Made by a program: the position numbers and the translations under genes. A DNA stretch of 64,000 bases. Source: an uncultured Ruminococcus sp. (GTDB lineage: Bacteria; Bacillota; Clostridia; Oscillospirales; Acutalibacteraceae). The notes beneath the pieces were generated by a model, which did no database searches, was not told where the DNA came from, and was given only the letters and a program-made list of their open reading frames with translations. Location: assembly GCA_900543095.1 (NCBI GenBank), contig UQQD01000001.1, positions 119,920-183,919 on the forward strand, given 5' to 3'. Every line of letters begins with the position of its first letter. Within the stretch, counting starts at the first letter, position 1. This document shows positions 9,185 to 17,383 of this stretch, piece by piece.

Positions 9185-10237
9185 ATGTTCAAAAAATTAG
9201 CAAGTATTGCTCTTGCAGCAACAATGCTCGTTGGAACAGCAGGAATTGCAGCAAGCGCAGCTGAAGTTAAAGACGACTCGGCAGTAGCAGCTGAAGATCA
9301 GTCGGCAGTCGGCGCACAGGATTCTGACAGTGTCGGTGCAGATTCCGAATCATCAAGCGTTGGTTCTGGAAATGTCATCAACTTTGACGCAAGCACAACA
9401 GACTGGCAAAACTACAAATATTGTATGTGCTACATCTATGATATAGACAGCGGCGACGAATTCTTTGACTGGGGCGTTAAAAAGACCCGTATGAAGGATG
9501 AAGACAAGGACAATGTATGGACATATGACCTTGACAATGCCGGTGTTAGCCTTGAAAGCGGCAAATACTACGCTGTAATTTTCTCAAACGATGTTGGTAT
9601 GCAGACATCAGACCTTATCTTAACAACAGATTGCTATGGTGACACAGCTTATATTAAGGACTTGAGTGCAAGATACGAAAATCCATCTGACTCCAACAAG
9701 CAGTCATATGTTGCTTATTGGAAGAACAACACACAGTGGAAGCCGCACATGGTTATTACAAGTGTCGGTAATATAATAGGCGAACAGCTTGCACCGTCAG
9801 AATCAGCTTACAGCATATTTGTTTCTTTCCTTAAGAATACTCTTGCTAATGCAAAAGAGTTCTCAGGTAAAGATGATCAGACACTTATTGATGAAACAGC
9901 AAAAGCACTCGGAATCGGTCAGGATCTTATTCCGCAAGCTATTGAAGAAGCAGGCGTAACTGTTGATTGGAAGGCTGATAATTCAACAGCTGAAAAGGAA
10001 TCAAAAGGAGATGTTAAGCAAACGGGCGGCGGCTCAGGCAGCGGCGGCTCAGGCAGCGGCAGCTCAGGCAGCGGCAGCTCAGGCAGCGGTAGCTCAGGCA
10101 GCGGCAGCTCAGGCAGCGGTTCAGGTTCAAAGTCAGTTAGTTCCGGTCAGGAAACAACTATTTTCTATATACTTGGCGGTGTTATGGTTGCAGCAGCAGG
10201 CGTAGTATTCCTTTCAAGAAAAAGAAAGATGAACTGA
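9185..10237 (+). CDS. Secreted, C-terminally membrane-anchored surface protein with Gly/Ser linker
   Basis: A signal peptide spans about residues 1-28 (FKKLASIALAATMLVGTAG, then ASA-A cleavage). Residues 29-60 are Ser/Asp/Ala-rich. Residues 62-190 form a globular aromatic-rich region (WQNYKYCMCYIYD, FDWGVKKTRM, VWTYDL, YYAVIFSND) that recalls starch-binding CBM25/26-type beta-sandwiches seen in gut Ruminococcus proteins; this likeness is an impression only. A helical Glu/Ala-rich stretch follows, then about 35 residues of Gly/Ser repeats, a hydrophobic helix (FYILGGVMVAAAGVVFL) and a short basic tail (RKRKMN). The tail layout is that of sorted or anchored proteins, but no LPXTG is seen; GQET stands where the sorting motif would be. 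A role in substrate binding at the cell surface is inferred. Confidence 0.7.
   Translation: MFKKLASIALAATMLVGTAGIAASAAEVKDDSAVAAEDQSAVGAQDSDSVGADSESSSVGSGNVINFDASTTDWQNYKYCMCYIYDIDSGDEFFDWGVKKTRMKDEDKDNVWTYDLDNAGVSLESGKYYAVIFSNDVGMQTSDLILTTDCYGDTAYIKDLSARYENPSDSNKQSYVAYWKNNTQWKPHMVITSVGNIIGEQLAPSESAYSIFVSFLKNTLANAKEFSGKDDQTLIDETAKALGIGQDLIPQAIEEAGVTVDWKADNSTAEKESKGDVKQTGGGSGSGGSGSGSSGSGSSGSGSSGSGSSGSGSGSKSVSSGQETTIFYILGGVMVAAAGVVFLSRKRKMN
10031..10120 (+). repeat. Six tandem 15-base units coding a Gly/Ser linker
   Basis: The unit ggctcaggcagcggc / agctcaggcagcggy is repeated six times head to tail with only single-base changes, coding (G/S)SGSG repeats in the surface protein. Such tracts readily change copy number by slippage. 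Confidence 0.92.
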
Positions 10238-10270
10238 TACTTCTGAGTTCACAATTTAATTTCTGATTTA

Positions 10271-10302
10271 AAGCGCTGTCGATTTCGACAGCGCTTATTT
10301 TT
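10271..10302 (+). terminator. Terminator after the surface-protein gene
   Basis: An 11-12 base perfect inverted repeat (AAGCGCTGTCG / CGACAGCGCTT) with a 4-base loop is followed by ATTTTT. Confidence 0.9.
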
Positions 10303-10668
10303 AAAATCTGCGCAATGATTTGTCTGCTTCCTGCAAGCAAGGCATTGCTCCGATTTATAATAGATTGCAATAATATGGTTCGCTGCGGTTAGCACACGCT
10401 AACCGCAATGTATTTTAGCATAATTATCGCAAATAATCAACTGATTTATAGACTTATTTTTTTCTGCAAAGACAGAAGTGGCATACGCCGCCTGAGAGGT
10501 GGGGTATTTGTATTTAAATTATTAATATAGCACTTTGTATTTACTGCTGTAAAATCTTGACACGGTATGCCTTATAATCAGCGTAATGCACTTTGATTTA
10601 TATGCTGATATATGATAGAATTAAACCAGTTGCGGTTATACTGCTCAATAAATCAAAAGGATGATTAT
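10297..10668. other. Gene-free stretch with two hairpins between two exported-protein genes
   Basis: No supported gene is seen here. A perfect 10-base stem with ACAC loop lies at 10384-10407 (TGCGGTTAGC / GCTAACCGCA), and a second, nearly perfect hairpin at 10483-10507 (ATACGCCGCCT / AGGTGGGGTAT, one mismatch). A TATAAT at 10573-10578 may be the -10 box for the dockerin gene, but the TTGACA at 10557 is only 10 bases away and cannot be its -35. The first hairpin has no T run, so it may be a structured leader or an operator rather than a terminator. Confidence 0.5.
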
Positions 10669-11820
10669 GTGAAAAACAACACGTTAAAAAGAATTCCCGC
10701 TGTTGTAGTAACAGTCGCAATTTTGTTTTCAACTGTATTTTCAATGTCGGTTTTTGCAAATGCCGCCTCATCGTTTACGCCAAGGCTTTCTGCTCCGCCT
10801 TCAAGCAACAAGTATTATTACAGCAACCTGAATTTATTTTATAAATACGGCTACGGAATGCCAAACTGTACAGCCTATGCTTATGGCAGAGCATATGAAA
10901 TATTGGGTTCCGAACCTAATCTTTGCCGCTACAGTGCCGAGGAATGGTACGATTATAACAAAAAAGGCGGTTACTATGATTACGGAAAAACACCGAAGCT
11001 CGGCGCAATAGCCTGCTGGTATTATGACAACGGCGGAGGTCACGTTGCAGTCGTTGAAAAAATTGAAAACGGTACAATTACCTTTTCAAATTCAGCGTAC
11101 AGCGGTGAAAACTTCTACCTTTCGTATGCGAGCACGTCTGATAAAAATGCCGGAGGAAACAGTTGGTGGAATTTTCAGGGATATATTTACATAATAGATA
11201 ATGTTACCCCCGATACAACAGCGCCGATTACAAAAACAGGCGTATATAAAACCAATGTGGACGATTATCTTAATATGCGAAGCGGGGCAGGGACAAGCTA
11301 TAGCTATGTAACCTCTGTTCCCGACGGTGCATTACTGAATGTTACTCAAATAAAGCAGAACGACGGTTATACTTGGGGCTATACGGCATATAACGGCAAA
11401 AGCGGTTGGGTTGTACTTGATTTTTGTATATATATTTCAGAGTTGCCTACAACTCAACCCACAACCGAAAAGCCTGCGACTCAGCCAACAACGGCAAAGC
11501 CGACCACACAACCTACAACCGCACCCACCGCAACCTTGCCTGTTACTGAGCCTACAACCGAAAAGCCGACAATTCAGCCTACTACCGAGCCGCCCGAAAC
11601 TCAACCGACAACCAATCCGCAGGAGGGACTTGGAGTTGGCGATGTAAACGGTGACGGCGTTATCGGTGTTACCGACAGCACGCTTATTCAAAAATACCTT
11701 TCCGGTTTGGCACAATTAAGTGATAAACAAATATCGTGGTGTGATGCTGATTTTAACGGAAAGGTTGATATAAATGATGCGTCCACTCTGCAAAAATATC
11801 TGGCGCTTTACAAACGGTAA
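10669..11820 (+). CDS. Secreted CHAP-SH3b-dockerin protein (putative cell wall amidase/endopeptidase)
   Basis: GTG at 10669 follows AAAAGG and gives a clean signal peptide (TLKRIPAVVVTVAILFSTVF, ANA cleavage); the frame is open from 10612 but that start lacks a site. Domains in order: CHAP at about residues 45-165 with the nucleophile Cys in MPNCTAYAYGRA and the His in GGGHVAVVEK; bacterial SH3 at about 185-255 (LNMRSGAG, GKSGWV); a Pro/Thr linker of repeated TTQPTTEKP-type units; and a C-terminal type I dockerin with two calcium-binding F-hand repeats (DVNGDGVIGVTD and DADFNGKVDIND, each followed by a QKYL helix). CHAP enzymes cut peptidoglycan peptides, while the dockerin would plug the protein into a cohesin scaffold. 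No cohesin gene is in the window. Confidence 0.88.
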   Translation: MKNNTLKRIPAVVVTVAILFSTVFSMSVFANAASSFTPRLSAPPSSNKYYYSNLNLFYKYGYGMPNCTAYAYGRAYEILGSEPNLCRYSAEEWYDYNKKGGYYDYGKTPKLGAIACWYYDNGGGHVAVVEKIENGTITFSNSAYSGENFYLSYASTSDKNAGGNSWWNFQGYIYIIDNVTPDTTAPITKTGVYKTNVDDYLNMRSGAGTSYSYVTSVPDGALLNVTQIKQNDGYTWGYTAYNGKSGWVVLDFCIYISELPTTQPTTEKPATQPTTAKPTTQPTTAPTATLPVTEPTTEKPTIQPTTEPPETQPTTNPQEGLGVGDVNGDGVIGVTDSTLIQKYLSGLAQLSDKQISWCDADFNGKVDINDASTLQKYLALYKR

Positions 11821-11854
11821 TCGTGAAATTAATCAGCAATAAAATATGTTGAAA

Positions 11855-11888
11855 AAAGACCGACTCAAAAGAAAATGAGTCGGTCTTT
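11855..11888. terminator. Bidirectional terminator between the dockerin gene and eno
   Basis: A perfect 13-base stem (AAAGACCGACTCA / TGAGTCGGTCTTT) separates the convergent genes. On the minus strand it is followed by a solid T run, so it mainly serves eno; on the plus strand the T run is interrupted. Confidence 0.85.
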
Positions 11889-11994
11889 ACACTTTTGTGT
11901 CCCCAACCGTTATTGTAAGCATCGTTACAAATTCAGCTTGCAGGGACAACCCTTGCGGTTGTTCGCAGTCGAATACAAATTAACATTAAAGCAA

Positions 11995-13308
11995 TCACAT
12001 ATTGTTTGTTCGGCAAAACCTAAGATTAAAGGCCGACATCTGCGGATAAACTGCGCTGTTGCCAAGCTGTTCTTCAATCCTGAGAAGCTGATTGTATTTT
12101 GCGACTCTTTCACTTCTGCTCGGTGCGCCTGTTTTTATCTGGCAGGTGTTCAGCGCAACGGCAAGATCTGCAATGGTGGTATCTGCCGTTTCACCCGAAC
12201 GGTGTGACGCAATGGCGGTGTAGCCTGCTTTGTGCGCCATTTTAATTGCTTCAAGGGTTTCCGAAACAGAACCTATTTGATTGAGCTTAATAAGAATTGA
12301 ATTACCGCACCCGAGCTTGATACCCTTTTCAAGGCGTTTGGTATTGGTTACAAAAAGATCGTCGCCGACAAGCTGTACCTTGTCGCCAAGCTCGCGTGTA
12401 AGCTGTTGCCAGCCCTCCCAATCTTCCTCGTCAAGAGCGTCCTCGATAGATATGATAGGATATTTTTCAACGAGGTTTTTCCAATGGTCAATAAGTCCTG
12501 ATGAGGTGAATTTTGTTCCTGCTTTCGGCAGTACATATTCACCCTTTTTTGAGCCTTTCCATTCCGACGTTGCGGCGTCCATAGCAATCATAAAATCCCT
12601 TTTCGGCTCGTATCCTGCGTTCTTTACCGCTTCAAGAATATACCGAATTGCTTCTTCGTCGCTTGCAAGGTCAGGTGCAAAACCGCCTTCGTCACCTACT
12701 GAGGTTGCAAGCCCTTTTGATTTTAGGAGAGATGCAAGAGAGTGGAATACTTCGGCGCACCAGCGAAGCGCCTCTTTAAAGTTCGGAGCACCGACGGGCA
12801 TAATCATAAATTCCTGAACGTCAACAGTGTTTGCGGCGTGCGCGCCTCCGTTGAGAATATTCATCATCGGAACGGGAAGCTTGTTGCCCGAAATGCCGCC
12901 TAAAAATCTGTATAGAGGTATATCAAGCGAAACCGCCGCTGCTCTTGCACAGGCTATAGATACTGCAAGTATCGCATTTGCGCCGAATTTTGACTTATCC
13001 TCGGTTCCGTCAGCGTCTGTCATAGCTTTGTCAACGGCATAAATATCCGATGCGTCAAGTCCCGTAATCGTGTCTTTGATAACGGTATTGATATTTTTGA
13101 CAGCCTTTAAAGTACCTTTTCCGAGATATCTTGATTTGTCGTTATCACGAAGTTCAAGGGCCTCAAATTCGCCGGTTGACGCACCGCTTGGTGCAGTGCC
13201 GCAGGCAACTGTTCCGTCATAGAGAGTTACTTCTGCCTCTACAGTGGGATTTCCTCTTGAATCAAGAATTTCTCTTCCTTTTACATCTACAATTTCTGAA
13301 TATGACAT
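11995..13308 (-). CDS. eno: Enolase (phosphopyruvate hydratase)
   Basis: Enolase interconverts 2-phosphoglycerate and PEP in glycolysis. The protein (437 residues) begins with the standard SEIVDVKGREILDSRGNPT, has GAHAANTVDVQEFMI, the metal ligands and the catalytic Lys in LIKLNQIG, and ends with ASHRSGETADTTIADLAVA and the AVYP tail, here extended by about 13 residues beyond the usual SAF end. ATG at 13308 is chosen because GAGGAG lies just before it; a GTG five codons upstream overlaps that site. It is monocistronic, ending at a strong terminator. Confidence 0.97.
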   Translation of the reverse strand: MSYSEIVDVKGREILDSRGNPTVEAEVTLYDGTVACGTAPSGASTGEFEALELRDNDKSRYLGKGTLKAVKNINTVIKDTITGLDASDIYAVDKAMTDADGTEDKSKFGANAILAVSIACARAAAVSLDIPLYRFLGGISGNKLPVPMMNILNGGAHAANTVDVQEFMIMPVGAPNFKEALRWCAEVFHSLASLLKSKGLATSVGDEGGFAPDLASDEEAIRYILEAVKNAGYEPKRDFMIAMDAATSEWKGSKKGEYVLPKAGTKFTSSGLIDHWKNLVEKYPIISIEDALDEEDWEGWQQLTRELGDKVQLVGDDLFVTNTKRLEKGIKLGCGNSILIKLNQIGSVSETLEAIKMAHKAGYTAIASHRSGETADTTIADLAVALNTCQIKTGAPSRSERVAKYNQLLRIEEQLGNSAVYPQMSAFNLRFCRTNNM

Positions 13309-13453
13309 TGTATATCTCCTCACATAACATTATCTTATTGAATATAGTATGGGCTTGATTACGCAAAAATATTCTCCAAACTTAAAAGCTGAACTATGCA
13401 TAAATTCCCAATATTTACAAATGCTATGACCAAATTAATTTGGAGGTAAAGCT

Positions 13454-13575
13454 ATGAGTAATAATATGGATTTAGGATATGAGATGTTTTGCAGTATTTG
13501 ACAGACACCTTTGATTTGAGAGCGATAAGCAACGCAAGTGATGATATTAAAACTTGCCTTAAGCAGAATATTTAG
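13454..13575 (+). pseudogene. Small ORF broken by a one-base frameshift
   Basis: A strong TTTGGAGG site precedes ATG at 13454, whose frame reads 15 codons to TGA at 13499. Restoring one T in the TTTT tract at about 13487 would instead give a continuous 40-codon frame (start MSNNMDLGYEMF, end DIKTCLKQNI) to TAG at 13573, directly followed by a terminator. The good site and terminator suggest that a real small gene once stood here. Function is unknown. It could also be a base-call error in the T tract, or an unrelated short ORF. Confidence 0.4.
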
Positions 13576-13603
13576 TATATCAATTCAATACAAAGCATAA
13601 AAA

Positions 13604-13640
13604 TAAGCTCCGCCGATTTGTTTCCCAATCGACGGAGCTT
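13604..13640. terminator. Bidirectional terminator for the cyclophilin gene and the small ORF
   Basis: The arms AAGCTCCGCCGATT and AATCGACGGAGCTT pair with a single mismatch. A T run (ATTTTT) follows on the minus strand, ending the cyclophilin transcript. Confidence 0.82.
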
Positions 13641-13662
13641 TAGTTTAAGTTCCTTAAAAGAA

Positions 13663-14340
13663 TTATTCTTCAATGGTAATTGAATTGATAACAGGCTGAT
13701 TTGCTTTTTCAACAGTACCGTTGCTGTCTGTAACAGGGGTATCGGCACAAATTTTATCAACAATTTCCATTCCCTCGGTTACATATCCAAATGCCGCATA
13801 CTGACCGTCAAGAAAAGTGCTGTCCTTGTGAACGATAAAGAACTGAGAGCTTGCACTGTCAAAATCCTGAGAACGAGCCATTGAGATAGCTCCCCTTGTA
13901 TGACTGAGCGGATTTTCAACGCCGTTAGCCGTAAATTCGCCCTTAATATTTTCATCGCTTCCGCCTGTGCCGTTGCCGAGCGGATCACCGCCCTGAATCA
14001 TAAATCCGCTGATGATTCTATGGAATGTCAGACCGTCGTAAAAACCGTCTTTTGCAAGCTTTACAAAATTTTCGACCGTTATGGGAGCGTCGTCGGGAAA
14101 GAGCGCAACTGTAATTTTTCCGTAATCCTTAACGTCAATTACCGCAGTTACGGCGTTATCGGGAATAGAAACGTTTGAGTCGGCATTTGACACTGCGCTT
14201 GTGCTTTTTTGTGCTTTGCTTGAATTGCTTGAGCTGCTGTCTTTTCCGCAGCCTCCCAGGAATACGCAGGATAAGGCGAGCAGCGCAACGATCATTGTGC
14301 TCAGCGTTTTGATTGAAAGTGATTTAATATGAGTTTTCAT
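13663..14340 (-). CDS. Cyclophilin-type peptidyl-prolyl isomerase lipoprotein
   Basis: The N-terminus is a lipoprotein signal with lipobox LGGC (lipidated Cys at residue 31), followed by a Ser-rich spacer. From about residue 65 it is a cyclophilin domain with FHRIISGFMIQGGDP and the GAISMAR and SSQFFIV active-site segments. The enzyme is expected on the outer face of the membrane, assisting folding of exported proteins, possibly those of the two neighbouring exported-protein genes (inference). RBS GGAGG precedes the ATG. It is transcribed away from the polysaccharide exporter. Confidence 0.93.
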   Translation of the reverse strand: MKTHIKSLSIKTLSTMIVALLALSCVFLGGCGKDSSSSNSSKAQKSTSAVSNADSNVSIPDNAVTAVIDVKDYGKITVALFPDDAPITVENFVKLAKDGFYDGLTFHRIISGFMIQGGDPLGNGTGGSDENIKGEFTANGVENPLSHTRGAISMARSQDFDSASSQFFIVHKDSTFLDGQYAAFGYVTEGMEIVDKICADTPVTDSNGTVEKANQPVINSITIEE

Positions 14341-14369
14341 TTTGTTTCCTCCAATAAATAATTAAGATT

Positions 14370-14398
14370 ATTCTATCATTATTTGATTTACAAATCAA
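14370..14398 (-). promoter_or_regulatory. Promoter for the cyclophilin lipoprotein gene
   Basis: On the minus strand TTGATT and TAGAAT are 17 bases apart, 30 bases before the start codon. It lies back to back with the exporter promoter. Confidence 0.65.
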
Positions 14399-14405
14399 CC
14401 GTGAA

Positions 14406-14434
14406 TTGACACAAAATCATTAATATGATAAAAT
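14406..14434 (+). promoter_or_regulatory. Promoter for the wzm-wzt exporter operon
   Basis: TTGACA and TAAAAT are 17 bases apart; the start codon at 14464 lies 30 bases downstream. The TATGATAAAATTTTATCATATT around the -10 box is also palindromic (ATGATAAAA / TTTTATCAT, 14425-14443), a possible operator. Confidence 0.65.
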
Positions 14435-14463
14435 TTTATCATATTATGAGGGGAGGCGGCGCA

Positions 14464-15306
14464 ATGCTGAATGATGAAATTACCGTTATAGGTTCAAAGC
14501 GCAGACTATTCGGCATAAATCTCAAAGAGCTTTGGCGTTACCGTGACCTTGTTATGCTTTTTGTAAAGCGCGACCTCAAAAATTTTTACAAGCAGACCGT
14601 TTTGGGCCCGCTTTGGATAATAATTAAACCGTTTTTATCTACTTTTGTATTTACGATAATTTTCGGTATCATTGCAAATATATCGACCGAGGGCGTACCT
14701 CAGTTTTTATTTTTTATGTCAGGCAATATAGTGTGGGGGTTGTTTTCAAGCTGTCTGAGCCAAAGCTCATCGACTTTTATCGGCAACGCCCGTTTGTTCG
14801 GCAAAGTGTATTTTCCTCGGCTTGTAATGCCGATTTCGGGTATAGTGTATAATTTTGTGAACTTTTTGCTTCAATTTGCGGCATTCTTTATTTTGACGAT
14901 AATCTATGTAATTATCGGGAAAAACGTTCAACTGAATATTGCTGCATTGCTGACGCCGCTGCTTATGCTCCAAATCTCACTTTTGGGCACGGGCTTCGGA
15001 CTTTTGATTTCGTCCGTAACCGCAAAGTACCGTGACTTAAATATCCTTGTGTCCTTCGGGCTTTCGCTTTGGATGTATCTTACTCCCGTAGTCTATCCGT
15101 CTTCTCAGGTGCCTCAGTCGCTTCGTCCGATATTTTTGCTGAATCCCGTTGCTCCGATTATTGAAACGTTTCGTTTCTCGTTTTTGGGCTGCGGAACATT
15201 TGAATGGTTTTATTTATTGATAAGCGTTGCGGTTACGGCAATCGTAGTATTTTTCGGGATAATTGTATTCAACCAGGTTGAAAAGGATTTTATCGACACG
15301 GTGTAG
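14464..15306 (+). CDS. Polysaccharide/teichoic acid ABC-2 exporter permease (Wzm/TagG-like)
   Basis: The 280-residue protein has about six transmembrane helices and the ABC-2 pattern near the N-terminus (LWRYRDLVMLFVKRDLK, QTVLGPLWIIIKP) typical of O-antigen and teichoic acid exporters. ATG at 14464 is chosen because GGGGAGG lies just before it; the upstream in-frame ATG at 14425 overlaps the promoter. It pairs with the ATPase that starts 4 bases after its stop, so the two form one transporter for lipid-linked glycans. No glycan synthesis genes adjoin, so the substrate is unknown. Confidence 0.9.
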   Translation: MLNDEITVIGSKRRLFGINLKELWRYRDLVMLFVKRDLKNFYKQTVLGPLWIIIKPFLSTFVFTIIFGIIANISTEGVPQFLFFMSGNIVWGLFSSCLSQSSSTFIGNARLFGKVYFPRLVMPISGIVYNFVNFLLQFAAFFILTIIYVIIGKNVQLNIAALLTPLLMLQISLLGTGFGLLISSVTAKYRDLNILVSFGLSLWMYLTPVVYPSSQVPQSLRPIFLLNPVAPIIETFRFSFLGCGTFEWFYLLISVAVTAIVVFFGIIVFNQVEKDFIDTV

Positions 15307-15309
15307 GCT

Positions 15310-16578
15310 ATGAAAGAAAATTGTGTAATCAAGATTGAACATCTTACAAAAGAATACAGGCTCGGTTCAATAGGTTCGGGTACGCTCAGGCATGACCTTC
15401 AGAGTCTGTACGCACGCCGTCACGGCAAACCCGATCCCAACCAAAAGATCGGAGCGCATCAATACACAAAGGGCGACAGCTTTCTTGCACTTGACGATGT
15501 AAGCCTTGAAATAAACCGAGGAGAGCGTGTCGGAATAATCGGTGCGAACGGTGCAGGAAAATCCACCCTGCTCAAGCTGTTGTCACGAATTACCTCTCCC
15601 ACAAGCGGAAAAATTATGTACAAGGGCAGGATAGCAAGTATGCTTGAGGTCGGTACAGGCTTTCACGGAGAGCTTACGGGCAGGGAGAATATCTATCTCA
15701 ACGGTGCGATTCTCGGTATGTCAAGAGATGAAGTTGATTCAAAGATAGACAGGATAATTGAGTTTTCGGAATGTGAAAAATTCATTGACACACCCGTAAA
15801 GCGGTATTCTTCGGGAATGTTTGTTAAGCTTGCGTTTGCCGTTGCTTCACACCTTGACGCAGAAATAATTTTAATGGACGAAGTGCTTGCCGTCGGAGAT
15901 ATGAAGTTTCAGCGCAAGTGTATTTCAAAAATGAGGGAGCTTGCGGTTGACGAAAATCGAACTGTTCTTTATGTTTCACACAATATGTCAACCATACAGG
16001 AGCTTTGCAGTCGGTGTATTGTGCTTGAAAGCGGGAAAAAGACGTTTGACGGCGAGGTTGACGAGGCGATAAAACGCTACCTCGGCGGCGAACAGGACGA
16101 CTTTTTCAGTCACGAATATAAAGACGACAAATACAAACAGAGGGTTGTTAATAAAAAGCTTAACCTTACTTCGGTAAAATACAACGGCAGAACCGACAAT
16201 ATTTTTTATGACGACGAGAATATTCAGCTCGAACTCAAATGGGAAAATCTTGAGGATATTAAAAATTTGAGCCTGCGTATTGAGGTATACGATTACAAGC
16301 GTTATCCGATTACGGCATTTGTTATAGAGAACTTTTATTCGGGAAGATTGGGTGAAGCTCATTCACAAAAATTCAGCATAGATGTGTCAAAGCTTGCAAC
16401 GGGCATATATTACACACGCTATGTGTTCTATAGCCGTGAAACCGCTTCTTCTGCGTTTGAAGACGCAGAAATCGCAATGGGATTGAATTTCCGCAAACGC
16501 CGCACCGAATCCACCGAACAGCCGTGGCAAAAGTCATGGGGCAGTGTAATTATGAACGACATAAGCCTTGAGGAATAA
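15310..16578 (+). CDS. Polysaccharide exporter ATPase with C-terminal carbohydrate-binding domain (Wzt-like)
   Basis: Residues about 1-245 are an ABC ATPase: Walker A GANGAGKST, signature YSSGM, Walker B IILMDEVLAVGD, switch His in VSHNMS. Residues about 275-420 match the layout of the Wzt C-terminal beta-sandwich, which in known systems binds the capped non-reducing end of the glycan before export. The presence of this domain argues for a chain-terminated polymer rather than plain teichoic acid (TagH has a different C-terminus). It is the second gene of the two-gene operon and converges with the XRE regulator. Confidence 0.9.
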   Translation: MKENCVIKIEHLTKEYRLGSIGSGTLRHDLQSLYARRHGKPDPNQKIGAHQYTKGDSFLALDDVSLEINRGERVGIIGANGAGKSTLLKLLSRITSPTSGKIMYKGRIASMLEVGTGFHGELTGRENIYLNGAILGMSRDEVDSKIDRIIEFSECEKFIDTPVKRYSSGMFVKLAFAVASHLDAEIILMDEVLAVGDMKFQRKCISKMRELAVDENRTVLYVSHNMSTIQELCSRCIVLESGKKTFDGEVDEAIKRYLGGEQDDFFSHEYKDDKYKQRVVNKKLNLTSVKYNGRTDNIFYDDENIQLELKWENLEDIKNLSLRIEVYDYKRYPITAFVIENFYSGRLGEAHSQKFSIDVSKLATGIYYTRYVFYSRETASSAFEDAEIAMGLNFRKRRTESTEQPWQKSWGSVIMNDISLEE

Positions 16579-16588
16579 TCCAAAAGCT

Positions 16589-17263
16589 TTAGCCGAGATT
16601 TTTTGGCAGAGCGATACTGCGTATATTTCTTTCCGAAAATTGAATAAGGTTAAACAGCGACGGCGCACCGTTTTTAAAGTAGGTTGAAATTATGTCTGGC
16701 GACAGGGTAATGCAAAGTTCGTTTCTTTCTATCAAAGCGTCAACTATTTCCAGATCCAGCGCCATAGAGGCCGACGTAAGTGTTTTGTATCGGTTTTTAT
16801 CTAACGAAAATATAGTTTGCGAGTTGTTTTCTTCGGAGCTGTAAATTGTTCTGAATATCTGATATTCGGCGCTCATAAGGTAGTTGCTTACCGCATTTGT
16901 AAGCTTTTTATCGCCAATCTGCGCCAAAAGGTCAAATATCACCGTGGTGGTGTTCATCAACAGCTTTTTGTTTATCTGATTTATCATATGACCTTTTATA
17001 TGCCTGATTTCATCGCTGTCGGGAATATCGTCGGCGCTGACGGAAGCAAGTCTGCGCTGAACTGTCCTTCCCAAAAGATAATCACACGAAACCTCATAGT
17101 ATTCTGCGGTCTTAACCAAAAAATCAAGACCACATTCTCTTATTCCCTTTTCATAGTGCGACAGCAGAGCCTGTGAAATTCCCAAATCAGAAGCCGCCTG
17201 CTTTTGACTCAGCCTGCGTTCTTTTCTTAAAAAGGTAATTATCCTCGGAAAATCTTTGTTCAA
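16589..17263 (-). CDS. XRE-family transcriptional regulator with unknown C-terminal domain
   Basis: Residues about 6-60 form a classic HTH (LRKERRLSQKQAASDLGISQALLSHYEKG) followed by YYEVSCDYLLGR. The remaining 160 residues are mostly helical, lack recognisable motifs, and may bind a ligand or mediate dimerisation. The frame is open much further upstream, but TTG at 17263 behind TGAGGTG gives the proper N-terminus (LNKDFPRII). It is divergent from the histidine phosphatase gene, with a 120-base AT-rich region between them, and convergent with wzt. Its targets are unknown. Confidence 0.8.
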   Translation of the reverse strand: MNKDFPRIITFLRKERRLSQKQAASDLGISQALLSHYEKGIRECGLDFLVKTAEYYEVSCDYLLGRTVQRRLASVSADDIPDSDEIRHIKGHMINQINKKLLMNTTTVIFDLLAQIGDKKLTNAVSNYLMSAEYQIFRTIYSSEENNSQTIFSLDKNRYKTLTSASMALDLEIVDALIERNELCITLSPDIISTYFKNGAPSLFNLIQFSERNIRSIALPKNLG

Positions 17264-17383
17264 AACTTGACACCTCAAAATTAATAATAGTATAATAATA
17301 TATTGTGAAAAATATATCTTTACGGTATATACTGCAAGTATAATATAATTATAACCATTTGTAAATATATTGCGGAGAATTTT

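Larger units (their letters stand above)
13309..13662. other. Intergenic region between eno and the cyclophilin gene
   Basis: The region contains the eno upstream sequence, the frameshifted small ORF at 13454-13575 and the terminator at 13604-13640. Nothing else is supported. Confidence 0.6.

Noticed and set aside
10031..10120. CRISPR-like array
   Set aside because: The units are head to tail without spacers and code a Gly/Ser linker in frame.
9963..10205. 80-codon Ala/Gln-rich ORF inside the surface-protein gene
   Set aside because: It is a frame shadow of the Gly/Ser repeat and has no ribosome binding site.
10557..10578. TTGACA/TATAAT as a promoter for the dockerin gene
   Set aside because: The spacing is only 10 bases, too short for a sigma-A promoter; the TATAAT may still be used with another -35.
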